This document shows, one piece after another, positions 1 through 10,900 of a stretch of 64,000 nucleotides of DNA. The notes beneath the pieces were generated by a model, which saw only the letters and a list, made by a program, of their open reading frames with translations, did no database searches and was not told the origin of the DNA. Position 1 is the stretch's first letter. The number at the start of each line of letters is the position of its first letter. The stretch is from Centroberyx gerrardi (lineage: Eukaryota; Chordata; Actinopteri; Beryciformes; Berycidae), in contig NC_136017.1 of NCBI RefSeq assembly GCF_048128805.1, positions 3,384,867 to 3,448,866 on the forward strand. The letters run 5' to 3'. Both the position numbers and the translations under genes were made by a program.

Positions 1-833
1 TTAGCCTACTTACTCTCAGTGAAGCCCATTGCATTGCAATGCATGAAATGTGCTATATAGATAAAATTAGACTATTTTCTGAAATGCTTTGGCATGAAAA
101 TGTTGAATATAGGCACAAAATATCGGCTACTCAGCTTCAGTCCAAGAATATCAGTAGCCTATTGGCCTTCAGAAATTGTCATCATCCATGACAGGTTGGG
201 TGAAGAATTGATGATGAGATGAAAAGACGCACCAATACAACATATTGACAATTTTAGATATAGCCTAGTGTTTTCATCAGGAAAATATAGAGCTCCTACT
301 GGTTTGGAAAACCCTATGTTGATTTCCAGGACTTTTTCAGGACTTTCCATAACTAAATGCCAGCGCCTCCATGACATAAAATGGTTCGTCCTTCCTAGTT
401 TATCAACATTGTAAACACTTGTCATCTTATGAAATGTTTTGGCATGAAAATAAACAAACAAATATGTTGAATATCGGCACAAAAAAATATTGGCAGCTTC
501 AATCCAGAAATATCATTATTGGCCTTGAGAAACCCATATCGGTCGAACCCCAATATAAACCTGCATCCTCCAGACCACGACAGGTGCCCCCCTCCCCCGC
601 CCCCCCTCCTACAGACTCCACCTGTCTTCCCTTCTCCACGGCGCGGTGTCGACCCAGAAAGGACCCGTCATTCAAGAAATGGCATGCCGACCAGCCGGGG
701 GGCCGGACGGCGCAAGCCCCCTCGGTCACCGGATCGGCGGCAGCTGCTCGGCCCCCGGTGCTATTTTCACCCCAGGATAAAGTGGCGGGCAGCCGCCGCC
801 CGCCCCGCACGGCCCAGTAGCACCAGAGCCAGC
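1..833. other. Upstream region of the scleraxis-like gene, with a duplicated repeat fragment
   Basis: No coding exon is supported here before the ATG at 834. Bases about 77-190 and 428-530 are two diverged copies of one A/T-rich segment, sharing TTGGCATGAAAAT, a TTGAATAT..GGCACAAAA block and a tATTGGCCTT end. This is the TATCGGCC-type dispersed repeat seen elsewhere in the window. From about 580 the sequence becomes GC- and CpG-rich, which suits a 5' UTR/promoter CpG island. A frame open from 519 runs into the bHLH frame, but its residues do not resemble any scleraxis N-terminus, so I treat it as untranslated. Confidence 0.6.
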
Positions 834-2954
834 ATGAAGTCCACAGGGAGCGACAGGAGCGCGCAGCCCGACGGCTTCCCCTCCGACCTGGACGACCTGG
901 ACAGCGGCAGCGACAGCTCCGACAAGTCAACGGGCGGCGGCTGCAGCCCCCGCGGCGGGCTGCTGCTGGTGGCGGGCGGGGGCGGCTCCCGGGCCGGGGC
1001 GCCGAGGCGGAGGCGGCGGCGGAGCGGCGGAGGAGACGCGCGTCTGCCGGGCGTCAGCAAACAGAGGCAGGCGGCCAACGCGCGGGAGCGGGACCGGACC
1101 CACAGCGTCAACACGGCCTTCACGGCGCTCCGCACCCTCATTCCCACCGAGCCCGCCGACAGGAAGCTGTCCAAGATCGAGACGCTGCGCTTGGCGTCCA
1201 GCTACATCTCGCACCTGGCCAACGTGCTGCTGCTGGGGGAGAGCTGCCGGGACGGACAGCCGTGCCTCCGCTACCAGGGCATCCTGCACGGCCCCGCCGG
1301 CCTCAGCGGCTCCGCCCTGCGGCCCATCTGCACTTTCTGCCTCAGCAACCAGAGGAAACTGGTGAGTCTGCCTCCATACCTGTTACACTGTATGCACAGG
1401 CTGGGAAAACACAGCTGACTGACCAAAACAAATCATGGTCCTCTTTACTTCAGGCCTTGGTTGAAAAATAATACCAGACTGGACCTTCTTCTAGATACTG
1501 AATGATGAACCTCAGATAACCTACTGATTTTTATCAAAAAATGATATCGATATCTGTTCCAAAATGAGATATAGGCTATACCATTTGGGTATAATGGCAT
1601 CTATATTCTTACCAAATTAAATCAATTTAACACAAATTATGGATAGTAAGCAACTTCAATCCTTGGTTGACAAAGTTGGTTGATACCGCTCTTGCAGACT
1701 GGATATCTTGTACAGATAATTAACTTTATTTAAATGAATATAGAAATTTGGCTGCAAAATGATTCTGATGAAAGAAAGTGACAGACACCACTAAATGAAA
1801 ACAATCTATGGTACTTTTTAAAGGTTTGAAGGCAACTTCAGTCCATGTCAGTTTACTAACTGAACACAGTTTAGCAGACTGGATCCTCTGTATTCTATAG
1901 AGATGTTCAGTGAGGAACTCCAGGTGCATTTTTTATTTAATCCAAAATCCATATGGATAGATATTAACAGACAGATATTAACCTTTTGGACTAAAATAAA
2001 AACTGGCATCTACTCTGACAAACTGACGGATTATAACAAGTTAACAGGAGTCTTAAGTCCTCCTGTGACAAAATGTAAACACATTTACAGACTGGATCCG
2101 TTCTATTCTGGAGATATTGACTGATTGATTTTATATCAGAGTTAAGGATTTGAACTCTTGAGTGAAGCCAAAATGAAGGGGTTGTTTCCAAAATGAGAAA
2201 TCCAAAGTTGAACCTCCAAAAACACAATTTAACACAACTGATGGTACTTTTTAAAGGTTTGACAGCATCTAAAGTCCTTAGCTGAGAAAATGACAACGCC
2301 TCGGCCGACTGGATCCTCTCTGTTCTTGAGATACTGAATGATATTGATGATTTTCTAAACCTTAATGAATATACAGTATATAGTTTTGGATTAGTAGTGT
2401 TTATGTGATGGGGTCTGTGGGTAATAAACACTGTTTGCCTGGCTGGAGGCCTTGCAGATATAAATAGACAGCAGAAATTGGCACAAGTGCAAGAATATTA
2501 TGTCACAATATACCTTAAAACGCTTGAAATTGTATTTTTGCAAACACAACAGCCATATTTAAGAAATTACAGCTGCAATACAGTCGACTAATGGCATTTT
2601 TTCTAGTCCTAAAATGGCAGAATTTTTCACTTGTTTTAAGAAAAAAAAAAGATTTTAAGACTGAAAATGAGAATAAATGACTTGGTAAGAAAATAAATGA
2701 ATAAAGACGTAAAGACATAAATAAATACTTAATAAATAAAATATAAACAAGATTGTGAGACTGAAAATGAGACTAAGTGACTTGGTAAGATCGATATTTT
2801 TTGCATGTTAAAGAATATTCTCATTATTTTTTATTACAGTGCTGTTTGCTGACATGTCACGGTGCCTTCACAGGACTTCTCTGTGTGGTAAAAACCTGCC
2901 GTGTGTTTTCCTTCGCAGCTCAGAGACGGAGGGAAACACTCGGCCGCCGTTTGA
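834..2954 (+). CDS. scx: Scleraxis/paraxis-family bHLH transcription factor, scleraxis-like
   Basis: Coding exons are 834-1361 and 2919-2954. Together they are 564 bp, 187 aa plus stop, joined in phase 0 (donor CTG|GTGAGT, acceptor TTCCTTCGCAG|CTC). An acidic/serine stretch ([16 protein letters not shown]) is followed by the basic region (about residues 77-91, [14 protein letters not shown]) and helix-loop-helix (about 92-131). A conserved tail, [12 protein letters not shown], spans 165-176 and ends exon 1. Exon 2 adds only [11 protein letters not shown]. In the loop and second helix, EPADRKL and SSYISHL are scleraxis-like; paraxis (tcf15) has VD and IAHL there. Scleraxis dimerises with E-proteins on E-boxes and drives tendon and ligament fate. 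The N-terminus lacks the usual scleraxis/paraxis opening, so the start at 834 is the least certain part. Teleost a/b copy not resolved; tcf15 is the alternative. Confidence 0.8.
1362..2918 (+). repeat. Intron 1 of the scleraxis-like gene, filled by a ~215-bp satellite
   Basis: At least five degenerate units recur between about 1430 and 2450. The landmark CAGACTGGATCC, with variants, starts at about 1475, 1695, 1875, 2088 and 2305, so spacing is 180-220 bp. Each unit also carries a 'cttcAGTCCttngntGA' segment, and two units share TGGTACTTTTTAAAGGTTTG (about 1809 and 2241). No coding potential is seen. The remaining 470 bp up to the acceptor is A/T-rich and otherwise featureless. Confidence 0.75.
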
Positions 2955-5118
2955 GACGAGGAGTCCGTCCGTAATGTTTACATGTGACGACCGCAGGACT
3001 TTGTATATATTTTTGCAACGGGACGGGAAAAAAAAAAAAGAATCAACACTGAAATGCACTTTCTGTTCACGTTCGTGTGCGTCTGATCCTCTATGTTTTG
3101 GTTGAGCTGTAACCTGAGCCGATGTGTAAAGTTGCACCTGACGGGGGCTATTTTGGTAGCACGAATAGTACCACCCCCCCCCTCCCCCCCAACCACCACC
3201 CCCCACCCAACCCCCCTAAAACTCAAGTCCAACTCCTAAAAAAAAAAAGCCTTGTCGCCTTAGGTCACATGATAGTAACTGAAGACCGGCTTCTGCAGCG
3301 GTTGCTGTCAGTTCAGTTCAGTTCTGCTGCGTTCAAGTGCTGTCGGATTTTTCTAAATTACGCAAGTGGGCGTCAATTCCCTAAACCTTAAAGGTGCACC
3401 AGTAATCTCTTCCCCCTATCGGTGACCAGAAGAAAGTGCAACAACACTGATGGAACTTCTCTCCTCCCACACGAGTCTCCCCCCTTGAGCTACGGTGGCC
3501 TGTAACTGACACAAACAACAAAATAAAACATTTTAATAACGTAGAGCAGTAAGCTAGCTAATCGGAGCAGAGATCCAACGAAAACGTGTAGCGAAGAGCC
3601 GATATATCACCATGCTGAATACTGGAATAATAAAACTGCTTTGGCGTTTGCTGTTTTGGCTTCGAAACTCCAGTTTTAACACTTTTTTGGTCGCTGCATA
3701 ATTCCGTTTGTGTTATTTCATAGTTTTGATGTCTTTACTATTATTCTAAAATGTGGAAAATAGTAAAAATAATCTTACTTATTGCCCCTTTAAAGTACGG
3801 TCGGGTCCCTGCTTCCAGTATCGTTTGCTCTCCACCTCCTAAACGTCCCGTCTCAGTACATCTGGTGTCAGAAAATTCCAACTTTCCCAGTCTCATGAAC
3901 CATTTGGGATCCTTCATGAGCAAATCAGTTCGTAACGACGATATTTCCGACAGCATTAAGTCTCAGTCGCTCGACTCATCTGACGGCAAATTTCACGGTC
4001 AGGGTCAAATCCGCTTTGCAGTCAGTTTCAACATAGAAAGTGAATTTGAATTTCAATCATTACGCAAATAATCATGCCTGAATAAAGTACAGCAGCTGTA
4101 AAGTACATTTAAATTAGATGCTATTTTCTGGCTAATTATACTGAGGTCAGCCATTGTGAACTTGACCATTTTTAAGGCTAACGAAAATATTAAAATCTAA
4201 TCTCAGCACAAAAACTCATCAACAGCTGTAACTGTCAATATCTGTAGCTGTAGATAACGGTTTAAAAATCAGGTTGAAAACATGTTTAGTCATTTTCTTT
4301 ACGAATATCCTTTAACACCATTTCCTACATTAATGAGCTCTGAAAGGCATCGAGTAGTTGTTTAAGATTACAACTTTTATTTTGAAAAATTCAGACAGGA
4401 AGTTAAAAGATTCTGCTGTTTGCTTGATGCGTCCTTGGTGGTCATGGGAAATCCAGGCATGCAAATAACTGATAATTAGGTTTTTTAATTTAAAGTATTT
4501 AAAGAGGTTAGATTGAACTGGATCTGACTCCAGCTGGGTTTAGAGAAACGGTTTGGTCGTCATGACAGCGACATCAGTGACTGTGAGGCAGCTTGGAAAA
4601 GGCGAACAACACAGAATATGTAATCTGCTTTATTACTTTGACCCCCTCCCCCTTTTTTTTTTTTTTTTTTTTAATGTAGGCCCATCAGGAGAGGAAACTG
4701 ACATGTTTATAGACGGTGTAACATGTATGACTCCTTGCACAAAATAACAAATATTGTATAATGTGACTAAATGTGAGTAGTTTTGCTTTCTAGGAGTCTT
4801 CCGGGTTTAGAATAGAAAAGTTTAAGTACGATCTGTAAAAATACTTTGACTTGCGAAGACAACATGTAAAAAAATGTCTGTTTAACAAATCATTTAATCT
4901 TACATTCAGGCTTAAAATCCTAAGGGGGAAAAATGCAAATGCAGTGAGATCATTTCACTTGTTTCTTCAACTGTTTTCAGAAAAGTAAGATTTGGTTTTG
5001 AAGTCTGAATCCAAGATGAAATGTCATGTTCAGATGGTTATTTTCGCAGTGTGATCAAATGTTTACTTTTGCATTGTTGCACAAACCTTTTATTAATTCA
5101 AAAACACAAAACGGCGAC

Positions 5119-5153
<35 letters not shown>

Positions 5154-5540
5154 ACATTAATGTGGGTTGCCTTTGTATGCAGCAGGGAAAGTTTGTCTTA
5201 TGCAACGATTTGGAAAAATAGAAAAATTGAAGCATTTTACGATCAACTGGATCCCTTAATATTGATTATATAGCGCATATGGATGAGCAATAATTCATTT
5301 GTTTTCTCCAGATAAAAAAGATATCACTGGGAAATGTTGCACACTACCTCAAACCTATTTTTTTTTGAAGCCATATAGAATATGAAGGCCTACCTCTAAA
5401 TCTACTCTAATGTGTAACATTACTGTTTAGATTATGTACTTGAATATCTGACAATTGTGTCCTTTGCACATGGCAAATACTGAGAAGCTGCTTTGAAGAT
5501 AAATGTATTTTTGTACAATAAAATTCAATAAAATATGAGC
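2955..5540 (+). other. Probable 3' UTR of the scleraxis-like gene
   Basis: The region runs from the stop codon at 2952-2954 to a cluster of polyadenylation signals. ACAATAAAATTC and CAATAAAATATG lie at about 5515-5537, in an A/T-rich context typical of a vertebrate transcript end. It holds a C-rich run (about 3170-3215), a T-run (about 4651-4672) and a (GT)n microsatellite (about 5122-5150). A repeat edge near 3385 (AAAGGTGCACC) suggests a small element is included. The length of 2.6 kb is an inference; an earlier site is possible. Confidence 0.5.
5510..5540 (+). terminator. Candidate poly(A) signals of the scleraxis-like gene
   Basis: Two AATAAA hexamers sit about 10 bp apart at about 5517-5533 in the plus sense, after a TTTTTGTAC stretch. 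No coding feature follows on the plus strand for more than 50 kb, so this is the natural end of the only plus-strand gene upstream. Confidence 0.55.
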
Positions 5541-5619
5541 GTAATTATCACTGTGTTTCTCCTCCATCATTCAACAGGTTAGAATAGTTTGTGACGTGTT
5601 AAAAGTGCTTTACACACCA

Positions 5620-6097
5620 CAGGAGGTGGGGACTCGAGTCACATGACCTGGACTCGAGTCACAGTTTGAACTGCTTGAGACTTGACTTGATGCATGAAGA
5701 GAAGACTTGAGACTCGACTTGACTTGGGTTCTGGTGACTTGGGACTTGACTTGACTTGGGTTCTGGTGACTTGGGACTTGACTCTGACTTGTACTTTGAT
5801 GACTTGAAAAGGTTTCTAAAGTCTTGACTTGAGATCTTGTGTTTGTGTAAATGACTTAGATTGAAAGTGATGAGATTTGTTCCAGCAGACGACTGAATTT
5901 AAATTCTGTTTTCTGAATTTGTATGGAATGATTGAATTTATTGAAGTTGAAACTGATTCTAGAAATCAAACTCATGATGCTCTTACCAAGTTTTTATCCT
6001 ATTAAAACCATATTGCATTGAAAAGTCCTAGATATTTAGTTTTCTTTAAGATATTAAATTGATACTGGACTCGGTCTTTGACTTGGTCAAACCTCTG
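5620..6097. mobile_element. hAT-type MITE, GACTTGACTTG family, copy 1
   Basis: The element begins with an altered CAGGAGGTGGGGACTCGAGTC and ends ACTTGGTCAAACCTCTG. The internal sequence is built of GACTTG/GACTCG repeats and then a unique core (TGAGATTTGTTCCAGCAGAC, GTATGGAATGATTGAATTTA). It matches the copy at 26763-27278 along most of its length and lies between the scleraxis-like gene and bzw1. Confidence 0.75.
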
Positions 6098-7089
6098 GCA
6101 AAGAAAAACAGTAAGGTAAACAAAAATATAAAAACTGAATTACACAATATCCTATAAAACAAATAATACCAGTACTACCATTACAGATGTGGGAGGAAGG
6201 CGCCCTCTAGTGGCGGACACAGGCTCTGACAGAACATAATGAAGCTGATTTATTCCTAGAAGTAGTAACTTACTTATTTCTAGAAGCAGTAACTTATTTA
6301 TTCTGTGTCTTATTGAACACAGGAGGTGGTAGTGAGTGTGTACAGGGTTTTCTCACTCGGACATCAAATTAAAAGGCTTTCAAGGTCTTGATTGGTGAAA
6401 CTCAAAGGACTCAGAATCAGCATGACATGAGAGAATTAGAGATCACTGAGACCCAGTTTATTTACTCATGAAATCCTGGTGAAATCCCTATTTTATTTTA
6501 TTTTTAAACCGTAGAAGTGCAGAATATGAAACCAGTAAGTGTCTGCGGTGCTGTAATCCCAGAAAGACTGCTGTAAAATACGCTGTCGGGTTTTCTGCAC
6601 AAAGCTCACCAAGACAAATTACTTTGTATTTGGAGAATAAAATTGATTCCGATATAGAAAACAGAAATTTCTCAATATTAATGAATCTCATCATAGCGCC
6701 TGATGCTTCCACTCTGAACTCTGCCCTACAAAAGGGAAATAGTAGTGACTAATTTGTGTGTATTAATGGTCAAAGGTCATGCTAGCATTTAGATTTAATG
6801 TCAACAAATCCCATGAACATAAATGCTATTAATGATAGTCACTTCTGTACCAGCGATACTTTTGTCAGAGCAGGAGATAAACGCTTTCTTTTAATGTGAA
6901 TTAAATGTTCATGTTTAACAGAAAGAAAATGCTAAAACTATGTACCAACACTACATGTTTATACCAATAATACTAATTAAAAAAGCAAAGGACACCAATA
7001 GAAACTTTACATTTCCGGTATTGTAGTGATGAGTGTGCTGCCATACTTTCACATCTTAGAAATGTAAAAAAAAAAGCCAAAGAACTCCG
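6098..7089. other. Intergenic region between two convergent genes
   Basis: The region is A/T-rich. A short direct repeat of a TTATTCCTAGAAGTAGTAAC-like string occurs near 6245-6305, next to GCGCCCTCTAGTGGCGG, a motif common in fish repeats. I see no exon, RNA gene or full element. Confidence 0.5.
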
Positions 7090-7915
7090 TAAAATCATTT
7101 CAATAATCTTTATTTAATAAAAAAGTCAATTGGTTTATATCAGATTAAAGAAAGTAGAAACCAATAATAATCAATTAGCTGGCGAGGCATCTTAACAGGG
7201 GCGTGTCTCGGCGAGGACCGGCCGGAGCCGCCTCGCCTCGTGGTTCAGGTTCACCCAGAACTGGAAAAACCAAGGCGAAGTTAAAGAGGCGAACGGGAGC
7301 GAAAACATGAGTAGGGTGAAGGGGAAAAAAAAAAGAGAGAGGAAAAAAAAAAAAAAACCTTTGGCAATATTGCAAGTAATTAACATTTTCGGCTGCCTTT
7401 GCGGTCAGACGGCGAGAAGGCGAAATCCAATATGAACTGTTTCCGGGTCAGGATTCGAAGAACTGGCGGCAGCGTTCGTCGCGTTCACGTGGAATGTTTC
7501 ATATCCAAAAAAAATAAAAAATAAAAAAAAAATACAGAAGGCATGATAACACTAATATCGAAAGATTAAGGGGGGGGAGAAGGGAGGTAAAGATTCGCTT
7601 CCGGTACGAGCCGACACCTAAAAACATTACCAACTTGTGAATTTTGATGATTGAGGTTTAAATTCACGAAACCTGCCAATGTTACCAATGGTACGAATAA
7701 AAGGAGTCGACTTGTCCGCTGAAGCCCTTTTCTTTCTTTTTTTTAGAGTTCGTTTTTCTTTCAAATTGCGTCTAAATGTTTTGGGGATGAGGGGGGGAAG
7801 TGAAGTAACAGGAGGTAGAAGATAAAGAAGAAGAAGAATTCGAAGGGGGAAGAGACATTCTACTGCTCCTGCTGCTACTTGGTTAAAAAAAATGCTCGAC
7901 CCAGCGACGGACGTT
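7090..7915 (-). other. bzw1: 3' UTR of bzw1
   Basis: Reading leftwards on the minus strand, the stop codon at 7916-7918 is followed by about 800 bp of A/T-rich sequence with poly(A)/poly(T) runs. It ends at an AATAAA (plus-strand TTTATT at 7109-7114). No other gene fits here. It is tail to tail with the scleraxis-like gene, about 1.5 kb from that gene's candidate poly(A) site. Confidence 0.65.
7109..7114 (-). terminator. bzw1: bzw1 poly(A) signal
   Basis: AATAAA on the minus strand (TTTATT on plus), about 800 bp beyond the bzw1 stop codon. Cleavage would fall around 7085-7095. Confidence 0.6.
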
Positions 7916-10900
7916 TCAGTCCGCCTCCTCTTCGTCCGATTCTGACTCTGGGGAGAGGAAGAGGGAAAACACTTATTGTAAAAAAATTTCGCTAAAAAAC
8001 ACAGGAAACGTTCAGGAAATCAGAAACAGTACGTGACCGCAGGATTTCATACAGACACAGATTCTAATTTAATGACTTTCAAGGCCTCCGTTTGGTGAAA
8101 TTTAAGGACTTGAAATTGGTCAAAATTAGACATCAGACGCCTCGTTTTTTTATTTTTACTCCTCATCAACAAAATCAAGTACTTTCAAGGACATCCATTC
8201 ATTTTCAAAGGCTTTCAAGGCCTTATTTCATTTTTCTCAAATCCACAAATTTTCAAGGCCTGGGGGATAAATCATTAAATTTTGATTTAGGGATGCTGCA
8301 ACTCATCAGTATCGGCCAATATCCGCTTTAAAAAGCAATATTGGTATCGATCCAATATCATCTTTACTGCTGACTATCTTAAGATAGTCATGTTTACCAG
8401 ACCTTGGCAGGTGAACAGAACATTTATTTCAGACAGTCAGTCTATATAGACTGGAGACTCTAGTATGGTTAGACTGATCAATTTGCCAATATTGTCCTTT
8501 AAAAATGGGATCTGATCCAGTCTGATTCCAGATTGATTGTTGAATTGATCAATACTACCGTGTCTAAGAGAAGCCCTTAACCTGAACTGATTCCAGTGAG
8601 ACATTTTGAACAGATTCCACACAAGTATGCATCAATAATTTAATATTATTAGTAGTAGTAGTAGTAGTAGTAGTCTGAGTTTCAGTGGAGTTTTCCCATG
8701 ATGCTCTAAATGCCGATCCGGAGGCTTTTCCACCCTCACAAGAATAAAATTCTGCAGCAAAAACTGAAATTTCAATTTCTTTCAATTGTTTTCCCCATTA
8801 CATTTGTAAAATTTGAAGTACTAGTGCAGTGCCTGTTCGCCCCGCTGCTGCACAGAGCGCTGTTCGCTTGTTTATTCAAAGTTTATTAATACTGAACGTG
8901 TCGAGTGTCCAAATTGCACCAAATCCGACACTGTACTTCCTTGGGTCCCCAACAATACACCCCCCCCCCCCCCACACTCACATACAGACAGACAGAGATT
9001 CCTCAAATTAGTAGATAGATAATATTTACATCTAAATATCTGCAACAAAATGCAGGTTATTGGCAGTTTAACTCAAAAATATTGGTATCGGTCTTCAAAA
9101 AGCGAGTATTACTCCAACTCTTTTTACTCGCACCCCTCTATATTCACAGTCACAGTCCATACTGATGCACTTAACTCTGCAATATCCCATCTGATTTGAA
9201 AACCGTACACAGTGTCCATTTCAAATCACACCAGTGTTGTGTGTGTTTTTATTCTTACCTTCCTCGGCGTTCTTCAGCCACTCGACGAATTTCTTCATCT
9301 GCTCGAGGAAAACGCTCTTCCCCTTGGCGAGGTGGGCTTCGGTGTACCACTTCAGAATGGCCTCTTCGCTCAAAACGTCCGCTGTGGCGAGGGAAAGGAC
9401 AGTGTGTCACGGCGGACTGTGCAGCATGAGCACATTATATTTCATTTTAAAATGTATATACTGTATATTCTCCTCCTTTTAGGTAGCAGCGGTAAACAGG
9501 TGGTTGGGGGGAAGTTGGCTCGTGGCTCTTGTTATTTTTGTGCCCTTTGAAAACCCGTTTTAAGGGTGGCACACTTTTGCTAAAAGTTCAAATATTGTAA
9601 CTTCTGCTACAGCTTCTGCTTCATTTTTAAATTCCCTCTATAGCTTTTGCTTCATTTTTAAATTCCCTCTATAGCTTTTGCTTCATTTTTAAATTCCCTC
9701 TATAGCTTCTGCTTCATTTTTAAAATTCCACCTACAGCGTGATACACAAATATTGCCTAAATTGATGATGACATTTTATTTAAAAAAACTAACAAAATGA
9801 GGTCTTAACATTTTGAGGATCATCATTTGAAGATTTCAAGCGTTTTGTTTGACATCACGCTTCACATTTCCATGCAGTTCAATGCAATGAAAATCAGTTT
9901 GATTATCTAATGTGATTTTACATACATAAACCATATCATAATATATAGATATTGAAAACAATCTGCTTTAAATCTACTTTGGATATAAGCATCTACTAAA
10001 ATGGCATGTTGCATTATTCACAATTTTTCATGACTGAGGTTTATATTCAAAACAATGTTCTTGCTTTCCCAACAGGAAACCTTAAAATTACATGGGAACA
10101 TTTGTTGGGTTTTTTTCTTTTAAGCTTGGACTCAGTCACATCGATCATCGGACTCGACGCCCACCTTTGTAGAGGAGAACCACGATCTTCTGGAAGGCCT
10201 TCATGAAGTGGATGTTGTCGTAGCAGTACTCCTGGATCTTCAGCAGCAGGCTGAGTTCAGAGAGGCCCTGGGAGGTGAAGGCTTTCAGCAGAGGGCTGTA
10301 TTGCTGCGGACGGACAGAGAAACAAAGCGGCCGAGGCATAAGACAAACCGGCTTCTTTTTCCAGGAAGTGGGAAACAGGAACAGATCCAGCTACGCCTCG
10401 GAGGGCGAACGATGTTGGAAGATGCAACTGCAAGAATGTTTTTAAAACCTTACAAGTGACATTAGAGGCGACCAAACACTTTGTTCTTTTAAAAGTAGAC
10501 TTAAAACATTTCTTTTTACTGCTGCCTTTAACTTTTAACTAAATGCACTGATGGTGGGTTTTTAGAGTAAATGTCTGCTGCCGTTGTACTTGAATCTATA
10601 TGCACTTTAAATTGTCTATGTCCTCTCCATGTGTGTATGTTCTTATTTTATCATACATGTATTGCTCTTACTTTGGCTTTGTGAAGCACACTGTGTTGCT
10701 TTTTGTATGAAATGCGCTATACAAATAAAATTTGATTTCAAACTGAATAGAAGACGACCGCTGAATTTGACAGTATTCAAGGACTTGTGTGGCTTTAAAT
10801 TTAGGTCATCAAATTCAAGACATTGAAGATTTTGCAGACACCCTGAATTTTTGCCAAATCCTTTGGGAACACTTTTCCCTGTGGACTAAAAAAGAAGCGA

